The notes under the pieces are model-generated. The model was not told the DNA's origin. It worked only from the letters and a program-made list of their open reading frames with translations, and ran no database searches. From contig JAFTKI010000102.1 of assembly GCA_017453335.1 (NCBI GenBank), forward strand, positions 1 to 55,112: 55,112 nucleotides of DNA, read 5' to 3'. The DNA comes from Clostridia bacterium (lineage in GTDB: Bacteria; Bacillota_A; Clostridia; Oscillospirales; CAG-272). Numbering within the stretch: the first letter of the stretch is position 1; every line of letters starts with the position of its first letter. Position numbers and translations under genes: made by a program. Positions 33,060 to 42,193 of this stretch are shown here, piece by piece.

Positions 33060-34934
33060 TTATGCGCGGTCGTGCCAGATACGCATATCCGAGCTTCCGC
33101 GATTGGCAAATGCAAAGAAGGGGATCAGCTTGGCGGTAAATGGCGTTTGAATGATCTCATCGGCGTACAGACCATTCATGGAAATACGAACGGCAGGGGC
33201 AAACAGGACGGGAAGCTTCAGGGCTTCGTCAAAGCTCTGCTTGATCTCACCCTCGGCGAGTGAGACCTCGCCCAAGCGTTCGCCGTTGTCAACGCCTTCC
33301 ATGCAGTAAATGAAGGGACCGCACGAGATGGCGATCTTGCCGCGATTTGCGTGAATGTTGGGATTGGCATACATACGGCGGGGAGTCATTTCAAAATTCA
33401 GCTCCAGAACGTCACCGTCTTGCACCGAAACAGCGGCATATCCTCGGGTTACAGAGGGGCTGATCGCCTGTCCGTTTTGCGTAACGGTGTAGTTTTTGCA
33501 CCAAGCGGGAATACGAACGGCAAGCTGCTTTGCCTTGCCCGAAAATTGAAGCTTGACGGCACCGCTGTAGGGATAGCTTGTGGTTTGTACGATCTTGCAA
33601 TCGTCGAAGTCCGCATCGGATTGCATATATTGATTGACGTAGACCGTTTCGCTGTTGTAGTGATACAGAAAATCCGCGATTGAGGGGATGAAGCGTACCA
33701 CGTTGGGAGGACAGCAGGAGCAGCTGAACACCTCAACACGCTCGGTTGGGTACAGACGCTCGTTTCTGCCAAAGTCGTGCATTCTCTGACGCGCTTCCAG
33801 ATCGATTTCCTGCAGGTTAACGTAGAAGAACGCCTTGCCGTCCAACGACATTCCCGACAAAAATCCGTTGTAGATCACGCGCTCGATCGTGTCGGCATAA
33901 TGCGCATCGGGGTTCAAAAGCTGCATACGGCGCGCAAACAACGCAAGCCCCAGCGCGGCGCAGGTTTCGGCATAAGAGGATTCGTTGGGCAGGTGGAAGC
34001 CCTCCTCAAAAGCCTCTGCGATCATAGATACTGCGGGCTCATCGGGTGCTTTGATGGCTTCATATCTGCGGGTGGAACCGATTGCACCCGTGATGTACAT
34101 TTTTTTCTCTACAATGTTGCGGTACAGTCGTTCTGCCGCAGTTTTCAGCTCTGCATCGTCCAAACGGTCGGCAAGATCCGCCATGGCGCAGTAGAGATAT
34201 ACGGCGCGCACCGCGTGTCCGATCGCCTCGGTCTGCTCGCGCACAGGGATATGATCCTGCTCATACGAGCGATTGTATCTTGCCCAGCCTTGATTCGGCT
34301 TGCCTTTTTGTCCGCGTTTGTTGACGAAATGAAGTGACAGCTCCAGATATTGACGGTCGCCCGTGTAGTCAAAGAGCTTCACCAATGCCAGCTCGATCTC
34401 CTCGTGACCGGGGGCTTCAAACACCGCCGAGTTTTCTTCCATGAAGATGCGCTTGACGAGAGCCACGTAATCCTTGATCAGCGCAAGCAGCTTGCCCTTG
34501 CCGGTTGCCAGGTCGTAAGCGATCGCCGCTTCGATCCAGTGTCCGAGGCAGTACAGCTCATGCTTGTCGCGGATGGTGAAGCGGTTTTGCGGTTCGATCT
34601 GCTGATAATAGCTGTTGAAATAACCGTCTGCCATTCTGCCGCGCTCAATGCAATCGGCAACCTCATCCACAATGGCTTCCAGCTCGGGCTCGCGCTTCTT
34701 TTGTGCCAGGTACGCAACGCCCTCGATCCATTTTGCCACGTCCGAATCCCAGAAAATATGCGGCTTGTTGGGCTCGCCCTCCTTCCAGTTCAGCTTCAAG
34801 GCGTCAAAGCGTCCCGTTTCCTTGAATCGGTAATAGACGTTCCAAACGGTGGTTTTGCGAACGAGATCCTGGCGATCCTTCCAAAATCCGTCCGTGATGT
34901 TGATGCGATCGTAGGTAAGGTTTTTGCACTTCAT
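33060..34934 (-). CDS. GH127 family beta-L-arabinofuranosidase-like glycosidase
   Basis: 624 residues, no signal peptide. GH127 enzymes release beta-L-arabinofuranose from plant extensin-type or pectic glycans using a Zn-bound cysteine nucleophile. The ligand set is present: E323 and C325 in SSYAETCA, and C407/C408 in SCSCCPPNVVR, C407 being the expected nucleophile. The N-terminal (alpha/alpha)6 barrel includes FWDSDVAKWIEG and YFNSYYQ; the C-terminal part is beta-sandwich (LAVRIPAWCKNYTV). The related families GH142/GH146 have similar catalytic sites, so the substrate is not certain. It has its own promoter and is divergent from an AraC regulator that probably controls it. Confidence 0.92.
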   Translation of the reverse strand: MKCKNLTYDRINITDGFWKDRQDLVRKTTVWNVYYRFKETGRFDALKLNWKEGEPNKPHIFWDSDVAKWIEGVAYLAQKKREPELEAIVDEVADCIERGRMADGYFNSYYQQIEPQNRFTIRDKHELYCLGHWIEAAIAYDLATGKGKLLALIKDYVALVKRIFMEENSAVFEAPGHEEIELALVKLFDYTGDRQYLELSLHFVNKRGQKGKPNQGWARYNRSYEQDHIPVREQTEAIGHAVRAVYLYCAMADLADRLDDAELKTAAERLYRNIVEKKMYITGAIGSTRRYEAIKAPDEPAVSMIAEAFEEGFHLPNESSYAETCAALGLALFARRMQLLNPDAHYADTIERVIYNGFLSGMSLDGKAFFYVNLQEIDLEARQRMHDFGRNERLYPTERVEVFSCSCCPPNVVRFIPSIADFLYHYNSETVYVNQYMQSDADFDDCKIVQTTSYPYSGAVKLQFSGKAKQLAVRIPAWCKNYTVTQNGQAISPSVTRGYAAVSVQDGDVLELNFEMTPRRMYANPNIHANRGKIAISCGPFIYCMEGVDNGERLGEVSLAEGEIKQSFDEALKLPVLFAPAVRISMNGLYADEIIQTPFTAKLIPFFAFANRGSSDMRIWHDRA

Positions 34935-34971
34935 GGATTTTTGCCTCCTTTTGAAAAAACAAAAATAAAGC

Positions 34972-35000
34972 TTGCTTATTTTAAAAATATGTGCTATAAT
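34972..35000 (+). promoter_or_regulatory. Promoter of the AraC-type regulator
   Basis: TTGCTT (34972-34977), 17-bp spacer, TATAAT (34995-35000). Confidence 0.8.
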
Positions 35001-35029
35001 TTGTTTGAAATCGTTGCTTTCCGAAAATC

Positions 35030-35058
35030 ATTATAGCATTTCGGGAGCAGGATTGCAA
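35030..35058 (-). promoter_or_regulatory. Promoter of the GH127 gene
   Basis: Minus strand TTGCAA (35053-35058), 17-bp spacer, TATAAT (35030-35035). It lies downstream of the start site expected for the divergent AraC promoter, so the two transcripts overlap at their 5' ends. Confidence 0.82.
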
Positions 35059-35093
35059 CTCAAAAAAGTAATAAAAAGGGGAAAAAATCCGAC

Positions 35094-35864
35094 GTGAACG
35101 GTACAACGCTGAATTTTGAATACGGAGGGAAATTTACTTCCCGCGCAGAATGGTGTCATCCCGAGCGCAGGATCGACACATACGAATGGATCGTGATGAC
35201 CGATGGGGAGGCTGTGATCGAGGAAGACGGCATGGCGTATGAATTACGCGCGGGGAGCGTTTTGCTGTTGGAGCCGAATCGCCTGCATCGCGGGATTGGT
35301 GTTTCCAAGGAGCGCGTTTCCTTTTACTGGATCCACTTTCGCACGGAACATCTCCCGTCTGTTGAAAAGTGTTTCTCTGTTGCAGAGCCTTACGAGGTAT
35401 TTTTGTTGTGCCGTCAACTGTTGCATTATGCGCAAAAGCAGTATCCGTCCGAGGCGGCGGATTCGCTCTTGAAGGTTCTTTTTTGCGAATTGGAGCGGCA
35501 GAGCAGAATCGGTGCCGAGCCGTCGGGAGCGCTTGCTGTCCGTGTGCGCGAATGGATCCGCATCAACAGCGACCGTGAACTGGATGTGGGAGATGTTGCC
35601 GCGCAGTTTGGCTATCACGCCGACTATCTCTCGCGCGTGTTTCAGCGGGCGTACGGCCACGGGCTGAAGGCCGAGATCGATGCCTGTCGGATGCGGAGCA
35701 TCAAGCGGCTGTTGATGGAGAGTGACCTGACGCTGTATCAGATCGCCGACCGCGTGGGAATGTCGGATTACAAGCTGTTTTTGAAATTTTTCAAATACCA
35801 CGAGGGTATGACTCCCACCGAGTTTCGGGCGCTGTACCCGTATTTCCACACCAACAATCGCTAA
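35094..35864 (+). CDS. AraC family transcriptional regulator
   Basis: 256 residues. The N-terminal cupin-like sensor (about 1-90; GEAVIEEDGMAYELRAGSVL) is probably ligand-binding. The C-terminal double helix-turn-helix (about 150-250) shows DVGDVAAQFGYHADYLSRVF and the second HTH LYQIADRVGMSDYKLFLKFFK, ending GMTPTEFRALYP. It initiates at GTG 35094 with AAAAGGGG upstream; the first in-frame ATG would cut into the cupin. It is divergent from GH127 across 160 bp with interleaved promoters, so regulation of GH127 by an arabinose-type ligand is the simple inference. Confidence 0.92.
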   Translation: MNGTTLNFEYGGKFTSRAEWCHPERRIDTYEWIVMTDGEAVIEEDGMAYELRAGSVLLLEPNRLHRGIGVSKERVSFYWIHFRTEHLPSVEKCFSVAEPYEVFLLCRQLLHYAQKQYPSEAADSLLKVLFCELERQSRIGAEPSGALAVRVREWIRINSDRELDVGDVAAQFGYHADYLSRVFQRAYGHGLKAEIDACRMRSIKRLLMESDLTLYQIADRVGMSDYKLFLKFFKYHEGMTPTEFRALYPYFHTNNR

Positions 35865-35942
35865 AGCCGATCAATTCCCGCAAAGAAAGACACCAAAAGC
35901 TTGCTTGAATTGTTGTTTTCTCACGCTCACGCACGGTTTTTC

Positions 35943-36082
35943 TTGACAGGCGCGTGAGAACATGCTATCATAATATTGTGAATGGAGAGAAAGTCTCTCT
36001 TTTAAAGAATATCAAAAAAACCGAGAAAATTTAATTCTATGTCAAAAATATCAAGGAATTTACGGTTGTTTTGATGTATAAT
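35943..36082 (+). promoter_or_regulatory. Promoter region of the tandem HAD gene (two candidates)
   Basis: Distal: TTGACA (35943-35948), 17-bp spacer, TATCAT (35966-35971). Proximal: extended -10 TGTATAAT ending at 36082, without a good -35. Between them a short GAGAGA-AAG-TCTCTC hairpin with four T residues (about 35991-36008) could attenuate the distal transcript. Confidence 0.6.
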
Positions 36083-36114
36083 CAAAGCATCAAATCAACG
36101 GAAAGAGGAACGGT

Positions 36115-37839
36115 ATGAGTATCAAATTGATCTTGAGCGATCTGGACGGCACATTGCTCAGCACAGGACAGGTTGCGATCTCCAATCGGAATATGAAGGC
36201 GTTTGAGAACGCTGCAAAGGAGGGCGTTGTGGTCGTTCCCTGTACGGGACGCGTGTACGATATGCTGCCTCCGCAGCTCTTGAGTGCCGATTTCGTGCGC
36301 TATGTGGTTTCCAGCCACGGTGCGCGTCTGTACGATGCCAAAACGGGCGAAACGCTGTACGACAAGCTGCTCACGCCCGAGGAATCCTATCGCGTGCTGA
36401 AGGTGTTTGAGGGCAAGAAGATCTATGCCGAGGTTGCCGCAAACGGTACCATCTATGTGGAAAGACATCTTGACGGGCATCTGATGGAGTATCCCGTTCC
36501 GATCCACCACTATTGGTATATGCGTGATAAGCGTTATACGATGGTGGACGATATTGCCGACCATTTTCTCAAAAACGGCATTGGAATCGAAAAAGTCAAC
36601 CTGTACGGAATTCCCGAGGAGCTGTGCGAGGAGATCTACAACGGTCTTGAAGCAACGGGCTGTATTCGCTTTACAAAGCCGGGAGCCAAGCCCGATCTGG
36701 AATTCTACCACAAGGATCTGGATAAGATGGAGGCGGTTGACCGCTTGCTGGAGGTTCTTGGTGTCACTATGGCGGATGCATTTGCGATCGGTGACAGCAT
36801 GACCGACTATGACATTGTGAAAAACGCGGCTGTCGGTGTTGCGATGGGCAACGCGATCGACGCGGTGAAGGGCGTTGCCAAGCACGTTACCGAAACCAAT
36901 CTCAATGACGGTGTAGGTGTTGCGGTAGAGAATTATGTTTTGAAAAAGAGCGAACCGCAGGGAAGTGCTTTGGCTGATATCAACGCATACCGGAAAAAGA
37001 ACGATTGGCTGGTTTGCATTGATTCCGACGGTTGCGCGATGGATACCATGGAGATCAAGCACAAGGAATGCTTTGCAACGGCGTTTATCGAGTGCTTTGG
37101 CTTGCAGGGAATTGCCAAATATGCGCGTGAGGCTTGGGATTATACCAACCTGTATTCCAAAACACGTGGATTCTACCGTATGAAGACCTTGGTGATGTCG
37201 ATGGAGCTTTTGGCGGCGCGTCCCGAGGTACAGAAGCGCGGCTTCAAGGTTCCCGATATGACACCCATGAAGGAATGGATGAAGGCTTGCAGTGTGCAAA
37301 GCGACGCAACCCTGAAGGCATACAACGAAGAGCATCCCGATCCGCTGTTTGATACGGTTCTTGCATGGTCGAAGGAGGTCAACCTCCGCGTCAAGCGCGT
37401 GGTGCATGATGTTCCGCCGTTCCCCTTTGTAAAAGAGAGTCTGCAAAAGATCTTTGGAAAAGCCGACATTGCCGTTGTTTCGGCAACTCCCACGGCGGCA
37501 CTTCAAAAGGAATGGAGCGAGCATGATGTGATCAAATATACTTCCTTTGTTGCAGGTCAGGAGTACGGTGCAAAGAAGGACGTGATCGCAAAGCTTGGCA
37601 AGGACTACGCCAAGGGACACATCCTGATGATCGGTGACGCTTTGGGTGACTATCAGGCGGCACAGGGAGCGGGCGCTATGTTCTATCCGATTTGTCCCAA
37701 CGAGGAGGATCTTTCCTGGGAGGAATTCTATAACACCGTGTCCGACTTGTTCCTCTCCGATTCTTACACCGACGCAGTACAAAAAACATATCTTGACCGC
37801 CTTGACAGTGTGCTTCCCGATACACCGTCGTGGCAATAA
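36115..37839 (+). CDS. Tandem HAD-superfamily phosphatase fusion
   Basis: 574 residues, two complete HAD domains in one cytoplasmic protein. Domain 1 (about 1-275) is Cof/IIB type: LSDLDGTLLS (catalytic DxD), CTGRVYD, K near KPDLEFYHKDL and GDSMTDYD. Domain 2 (about 295-560) is a different HAD: CIDSDGCAMDTME (DxD), helical cap, VSATPTAALQKEW and MIGDALGDYQAA (acidic motif IV). Each carries its own nucleophile Asp, so both may be active. Two HAD modules of different cap class suggest consecutive dephosphorylation steps or a phosphosugar substrate passed between sites; that is speculation. Codon bias is strong. Ribosome site GAAAGAGG precedes the ATG. Confidence 0.9.
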   Translation: MSIKLILSDLDGTLLSTGQVAISNRNMKAFENAAKEGVVVVPCTGRVYDMLPPQLLSADFVRYVVSSHGARLYDAKTGETLYDKLLTPEESYRVLKVFEGKKIYAEVAANGTIYVERHLDGHLMEYPVPIHHYWYMRDKRYTMVDDIADHFLKNGIGIEKVNLYGIPEELCEEIYNGLEATGCIRFTKPGAKPDLEFYHKDLDKMEAVDRLLEVLGVTMADAFAIGDSMTDYDIVKNAAVGVAMGNAIDAVKGVAKHVTETNLNDGVGVAVENYVLKKSEPQGSALADINAYRKKNDWLVCIDSDGCAMDTMEIKHKECFATAFIECFGLQGIAKYAREAWDYTNLYSKTRGFYRMKTLVMSMELLAARPEVQKRGFKVPDMTPMKEWMKACSVQSDATLKAYNEEHPDPLFDTVLAWSKEVNLRVKRVVHDVPPFPFVKESLQKIFGKADIAVVSATPTAALQKEWSEHDVIKYTSFVAGQEYGAKKDVIAKLGKDYAKGHILMIGDALGDYQAAQGAGAMFYPICPNEEDLSWEEFYNTVSDLFLSDSYTDAVQKTYLDRLDSVLPDTPSWQ

Positions 37840-37852
37840 ATTGAAACAAAAG

Positions 37853-37880
37853 CAGCGCGAACCGATTTCGGTTCGCGCTG
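37853..37880 (+). terminator. Terminator of the tandem HAD gene
   Basis: CAGCGCGAACCGA / TCGGTTCGCGCTG, a nearly loopless 13-bp stem; the downstream U tract is weak. Confidence 0.75.
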
Positions 37881-37903
37881 TGTGTTTGTACAGAATTCTT
37901 TTA

Positions 37904-38105
37904 ACACCTCATCCGTCAGCTACGCTGACACCTTCTCCTCAAGGAGAAGGCTTTCGGAGCTCAATCTCTTGATTTCGGTGTGTTCGGCTTGATGAAAATC
38001 TTTGATGATTAGGCTATTATTTAAAGATAACTCTTTATCAAAGGACGGATATTGAGAGCCTTCTCCTTGAGGAGAAGGTGCCGAGGAACGAGGCGGATGA
38101 GGTGT
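37904..38105. repeat. MITE-like palindromic repeat, copy B
   Basis: A 202-bp element with the same termini as copy A at 8392-8610: ACACCTCATCCG / CGGATGAGGTGT, a CAGCTACGCTGA-type left hairpin, the CCTTCTCCTCAAGGAGAAGG arms, and CCGAGGAACGAGG at the right. The ends are nearly identical to copy A while the roughly 120-bp centre has diverged and is AT-rich. Non-coding. Confidence 0.87.
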
Positions 38106-38139
38106 AGGTAAAGGGAACGGTAAAAGAGGGCTATGCTTT

Positions 38140-39708
38140 TTACAGGTTTGTTTTGACATTCAGCACGCGGTTTTGGGTTTCAACGTGCAGATCTTCAAAC
38201 AGCTTTCCTTCGGTTACGGTCAAGCCGTAATCGAAATTGTTGTAACGGAGGGTTAGCCTGCCGCTTGCGGGATCGGCGGCGGTGTGGGTTACCAAATTCT
38301 TTGCAACGCTTGCGTACTTGGGAACCAGCACGAGCTCTCCCTTTTCGCATTCAACCGTGATTTCGGCTTCGCGCAAAGTAAACACAACCGTTCCGTGCGG
38401 TGTTCCCGTCAGCGTAACGGTGCAGGCGTTCGGCTCTTCCAACTCACGCCATGCAAAGCTTTCGTAGGGCAGTCCCCATGTTTCGCCCGTCATGGGGTAG
38501 AGTCCCGCGCGAATGCCCTCACCCGAGAAACGAACACCGTCTGCAACGGGGAGATTGTCAAAGGTCAACAGGTTCCCCTTGGCGGTTTCGGTTTCATAGC
38601 GTTCCACATAGTCCTCGCGGAACAGATGCAGATCACGGATCCAGAGCCGTTTGTTTTCGGCATACAGATTGATGCGATAATACTTGGAGCAATACCAAAC
38701 GGTAGGTCTTTCGTTGCCTTTCCAGTCCTTTGAAGCCACCAGCGCAGAGGCGGGCGTTGTCCGATATGCCGCGCGATAGGCGCGTCCCGTTTCTCCCAAG
38801 GTGGTGGATTCCAGCCGTCCGTCCTTTTGCCATTCGGCGATCTTTGCAAACTGATATTCAAGTCCGTCTTTCATGCCGTCCCAGCCAAAGCTGTTTTCCT
38901 GTCCCGCCTGTGCGTAGCCGAAGGACAGGCAATTTCCGCTATAGTTTTCGTTGAAATACCAATCTACCCATGCGGGGATACCGCCTCCGCCCCGCTCCTT
39001 GTTTGTGTAATAAGGCTCAAGTGTGGATACCTTTTGTACGCCAACGCCAACATTGACATCCAAGCCGAGATCGTACTGCTGGATCATGTCCGAACCCAGC
39101 ATACGGAAAACGGGGAAGGAAATCTGATTTTGCTCGGTTGCGGCAGGACAGATCATATTGTTTTTGGAGGGGTAATAGCCCTGACCGTAGTAACCGCCCC
39201 ACATATTGTAGCCATCGGTACCCCATTGGTCGCGGCAGTTGCAGGCGGCGTCGATCTCATAATGCTCGTCGATATAGCGGAGCGTGTGCGCATCAAATGC
39301 CCAAGAGCCGAATACGCGCGGATAATAGCCCATAATGCTCTTGAAATCCTCAAACAGGATCGAGATCAGCTTTTCACGCTCGGGCTTGGTGTAGCCAACT
39401 GAAAAGCCGCAATGCGCATGCCAGTCCCAAGGAAAGCGTCCCGTCCATTCGATTCCCGCCTTTTTCGTCAGCGGTTCCACCACCTCGAACCAAACGCCGA
39501 TCTCGTATCGGTCTTGGTCGAGCTCCTTGAGCATCGAAACAAATTTTGGATCGATCAAGGCATCGTATTGCAGCAAAAAGGTACCCTTCAAGCCGTTTTG
39601 GTCGATCAGCTTGATCTGCTCCCGAACAGGCTCGCAGAGATCCATTTCACGTCGGGGCTCAACGCCGCGTATAAAGTTAATAATATTGATAATTTGTCTG
39701 TTTTTCAT
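38140..39708 (-). CDS. Unassigned carbohydrate-related protein, possible NodB/deacetylase-like barrel
   Basis: 522 residues from ATG 39708, which has AAGGAG 5-6 nt upstream. The N-terminal 330 residues read as an alpha/beta barrel: NFIRGVEPRREMDL, KGTFLLQYDALIDP, YEIGVWFEVV, HAHCGFSVGYT, FGSWAFDAHTLRYI and the D-A-A-C-N-C-R-D-Q-W-G-T-D-G-Y segment. His and Asp residues after strands suggest a metal site as in polysaccharide deacetylase-like folds. The C-terminal 150 residues are beta-rich (TVTLTGTPHGTVVFTL). No signal peptide. I do not recognise a named family; a glycan-active enzyme is inferred from fold impression and from GH127, HAD and SGNH neighbours. Confidence 0.8.
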   Translation of the reverse strand: MKNRQIINIINFIRGVEPRREMDLCEPVREQIKLIDQNGLKGTFLLQYDALIDPKFVSMLKELDQDRYEIGVWFEVVEPLTKKAGIEWTGRFPWDWHAHCGFSVGYTKPEREKLISILFEDFKSIMGYYPRVFGSWAFDAHTLRYIDEHYEIDAACNCRDQWGTDGYNMWGGYYGQGYYPSKNNMICPAATEQNQISFPVFRMLGSDMIQQYDLGLDVNVGVGVQKVSTLEPYYTNKERGGGGIPAWVDWYFNENYSGNCLSFGYAQAGQENSFGWDGMKDGLEYQFAKIAEWQKDGRLESTTLGETGRAYRAAYRTTPASALVASKDWKGNERPTVWYCSKYYRINLYAENKRLWIRDLHLFREDYVERYETETAKGNLLTFDNLPVADGVRFSGEGIRAGLYPMTGETWGLPYESFAWRELEEPNACTVTLTGTPHGTVVFTLREAEITVECEKGELVLVPKYASVAKNLVTHTAADPASGRLTLRYNNFDYGLTVTEGKLFEDLHVETQNRVLNVKTNL

Positions 39709-39736
39709 AGTGGTCTCCTTTTCCGTGGTTGATTGT

Positions 39737-39765
39737 ATTCTACCATAATCCCAAAGAAAAAACAA
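39737..39765 (-). promoter_or_regulatory. Promoter of the unassigned barrel gene
   Basis: Minus strand TTGTTT (39760-39765), 17-bp spacer, TAGAAT (39737-39742). Confidence 0.65.
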
Positions 39766-39827
39766 CCGAAATTTCAAAAATTTCGGCTAAAGTGTTTATA
39801 ATTTCCGATTTGATTGAGTACGGTCAC

Positions 39828-39856
39828 TTGCATATCGGAGAAAAGTGTGCTATAAT
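39828..39856 (+). promoter_or_regulatory. Promoter of the SGNH hydrolase gene
   Basis: TTGCAT (39828-39833), 17-bp spacer, TATAAT (39851-39856). Confidence 0.85.
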
Positions 39857-39897
39857 TAAGAAAGCAAAACCATTCCATGATAAAGAAGGAAAACAGT

Positions 39898-40542
39898 ATG
39901 AAAAAAATTGTGCTGATCGGGGATTCGATCCGAATGAATTACGATAAGTTTATCAAGGAGTCTCTTTTGGGGAGTGCCGAGGTGTATTATCCAAAGGTAA
40001 ATTGCCGCTTTACGCAAAATGTGTTGCGTATGGCTCACGTTTGGAAACAGGACGAAGAGATGCCCGATGACGTGGATCTGGTGCATTGGAACGTAGGTCT
40101 TTGGGATTGCTATGAGCTGTACGGGGACGGTCCTTTGACTTCCGACAGCTATTATAAGGAGATGATCGGACGGATCGACCGCCGTTTTCGGATGCTGTTT
40201 CCAAATGCGAAAATGATCTTTGCCACCACCACTGCCGTGCTGGAGGATCAGTATGGCAAGGATCGTTGCCGCCACAATGCGGTGATCGAGCGCTTCAACG
40301 CACTGGCTCGTGAGGCACTTGCCGATACCGATACCGAGATCAACGATTTGTATGCGATCACCAAGGATTGTCCGCGCTCGTGCCATTCCGATGCAATGCA
40401 CTATAGCAATGACGAAGGTCTTGCCCTGGTCGGCGGCCGTGTTCTGGACGTGCTTTGCAACGCGTTGGATATTCCCAAAACTGAGGTTGATATGAGCGTT
40501 TTTGAAAGAGAAAATTATACGGTGAAGGAAATTGGAAACTGA
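39898..40542 (+). CDS. SGNH/GDSL hydrolase family esterase
   Basis: 214 residues. Block I VLIGDSIRMNY has the Ser nucleophile of GDS. Block III HWNVGLWDC (N) and the C-terminal SDAMHYSNDEG (catalytic Asp/His pair, D-x2-H) complete the SGNH set. No signal peptide, so it acts in the cytoplasm, perhaps deacetylating imported sugars. The start is ATG 39898, with AGAAGGA 7 nt upstream. It is followed after 10 bp by a ClC transporter gene, probably on the same transcript although the functions seem unrelated. Substrate unknown. Confidence 0.87.
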   Translation: MKKIVLIGDSIRMNYDKFIKESLLGSAEVYYPKVNCRFTQNVLRMAHVWKQDEEMPDDVDLVHWNVGLWDCYELYGDGPLTSDSYYKEMIGRIDRRFRMLFPNAKMIFATTTAVLEDQYGKDRCRHNAVIERFNALAREALADTDTEINDLYAITKDCPRSCHSDAMHYSNDEGLALVGGRVLDVLCNALDIPKTEVDMSVFERENYTVKEIGN

Positions 40543-40552
40543 AAGAGAAAAA

Positions 40553-42121
40553 ATGAAAAAACAGTATTGTTCAAATGTGATCAGCCTTGTACTGCCTGCT
40601 GTGTTCTTTGGTGCTGTTACGGGGATACTGACAGGTGGATTGGTTGTACTTTATAAGTTTTGTGCAAAATATGTGATCGAATTTTCGGAGCACGGATATC
40701 ATTTTTTGCGTAGCAACCCGATTTGGATTCTTGCAGTGCTTGCCGCGTTGTTCGGGCTGGCATATTTCTTTTCATATATTTACCGTAAATTCCCGAACCT
40801 TCGCGGCGGCGGAATTCCCGTTGCAATCGGTAACCTCAGAGGTATCTTTCCTATGAAGGGATTGCAGGATCTTTTTGGTATTTTTACAATGTCGTTGACC
40901 TCCTTTTTTCTCGGCTTACCGCTTGGAAACGAGGGTCCCGCTGTACAGATGGGAACCGCGGTGGGGAGGAGCAGTGTCCATCTTCTGACGCGGAAAAACT
41001 ACGCATGGGATCGGTATGCCATGACGGGCGGTGCCTGCGCAGGCTTTTCGGTGGCTACGGGTGCCACGATTTCCGGCTTGTTGTTCGCTGTGGAAGAGGC
41101 ACACCGCAGGATCTCACCGGTTTTACTGATCGTGGCATCGTCTGCAGTTACATTTTCCGAGCTGATCAATCAATTTTTGTCTCCCTTGCTCGGTGTGGAT
41201 CTGAAGCTGTTTCCATCTTTGGATCTGAAGGTGATTGCCGCGAAGGAGTTGTGGCTTCCGCTTCTGATCGGTATCCTGGTTGGCTTGTTCTCGGTGGCTT
41301 TTTTGAAATACTACCGCGTGATCAAGCAATTTTTTAACAAGACAATAGAAAAAATCCCGTATGGTTTTAAGATCTTCTTGATCTTTGCTGCCACACTGGG
41401 ATTGGGTTTGTATTCCTACGATTTTATTTCCACAGGCCATCATCTTATCATTTCGCTGTTTCAAAACGATGCGCAGATCTGGATGCTCTTGCTGCTGTTG
41501 CTTTTGCGTTCCACTCTGACGATCGGCGCCAATTCCAACCGTCTAACGGGGGACACCGTATTACCGATCTTGGTGCTAGGAGCTTTGCTGACCGCATCTT
41601 TGGGAAAATGCTTGGTTGACTTTGCAGGTATGGACGAAGCGTACTATACGGTGATCGTTGTTCTTGGTATTACCGCATGTATGGCGGGGATGATGAAAAT
41701 GCCGCTGACTGCGGTTGTCTTCTCCGTGGAAGCACTGTCGTGCCATGCCAATATTTTTTCCGTAATTTTGGTTGCTGCCGTAGCTTTTATTATTACCGAG
41801 ATATTCTCGGTTCACTCGATCAACGACAGCGATCTGGAGAACCATATCAAAGAGTGGCATGCAGGAAAACGAGAGGTCGAGATCGATCGCTTTGTTACCG
41901 TGCAGGCAGGCTCCTTTGCCATTGGCAAGCAGATCCGTGACGTGCTGTGGCCAAACAAGCTTACGGTGCTTTCCTTCCAACACGCAAAGCTGAACGGAAT
42001 CAAATCCCGAGCCGATGGCGGCAAGGAGATGAGAGCGGGCGATATTCTCCATATTCACTGCACGACCTTTGACGAGGAGAGAAGTATGCAGGAGCTTTAT
42101 GATATTATCGGTAAGCCGTAA
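40553..42121 (+). CDS. ClC family chloride channel/exchanger with RCK_C (TrkA-C) domain
   Basis: 522 residues, about ten or more membrane helices followed by a cytoplasmic TrkA-C domain (about 440-522; VTVQAGSFAIGKQIRDV, MRAGDILHIHC). ClC pore motifs: RGGGIPVAIG (GSGIP-like), LPLGNEGPAVQMG with the gating Glu retained, which favours an H+/Cl- (or fluoride) exchanger over a channel, and the later TGDTVLPILVLGA. The start is ATG 40553 behind a weak GAAAGAGA; an upstream TTG at 40532 overlaps the SGNH gene. The TrkA-C domain suggests regulation by a small ligand. Ends at a strong bidirectional terminator. Confidence 0.93.
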   Translation: MKKQYCSNVISLVLPAVFFGAVTGILTGGLVVLYKFCAKYVIEFSEHGYHFLRSNPIWILAVLAALFGLAYFFSYIYRKFPNLRGGGIPVAIGNLRGIFPMKGLQDLFGIFTMSLTSFFLGLPLGNEGPAVQMGTAVGRSSVHLLTRKNYAWDRYAMTGGACAGFSVATGATISGLLFAVEEAHRRISPVLLIVASSAVTFSELINQFLSPLLGVDLKLFPSLDLKVIAAKELWLPLLIGILVGLFSVAFLKYYRVIKQFFNKTIEKIPYGFKIFLIFAATLGLGLYSYDFISTGHHLIISLFQNDAQIWMLLLLLLLRSTLTIGANSNRLTGDTVLPILVLGALLTASLGKCLVDFAGMDEAYYTVIVVLGITACMAGMMKMPLTAVVFSVEALSCHANIFSVILVAAVAFIITEIFSVHSINDSDLENHIKEWHAGKREVEIDRFVTVQAGSFAIGKQIRDVLWPNKLTVLSFQHAKLNGIKSRADGGKEMRAGDILHIHCTTFDEERSMQELYDIIGKP

Positions 42122-42140
42122 CAATTGATCTTTCAGAAAA

Positions 42141-42184
42141 ACAAAACTCCGAACACGGAACTGCTCTTGTGTTCGGAGTTTTGT
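42141..42184. terminator. Bidirectional terminator
   Basis: A 16-bp perfect stem (42141-42156 / 42169-42184) with a 12-nt loop between the convergent ClC and Nudix genes; T runs on both sides. Confidence 0.92.
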
Positions 42185-42193
42185 GTATTTTGG

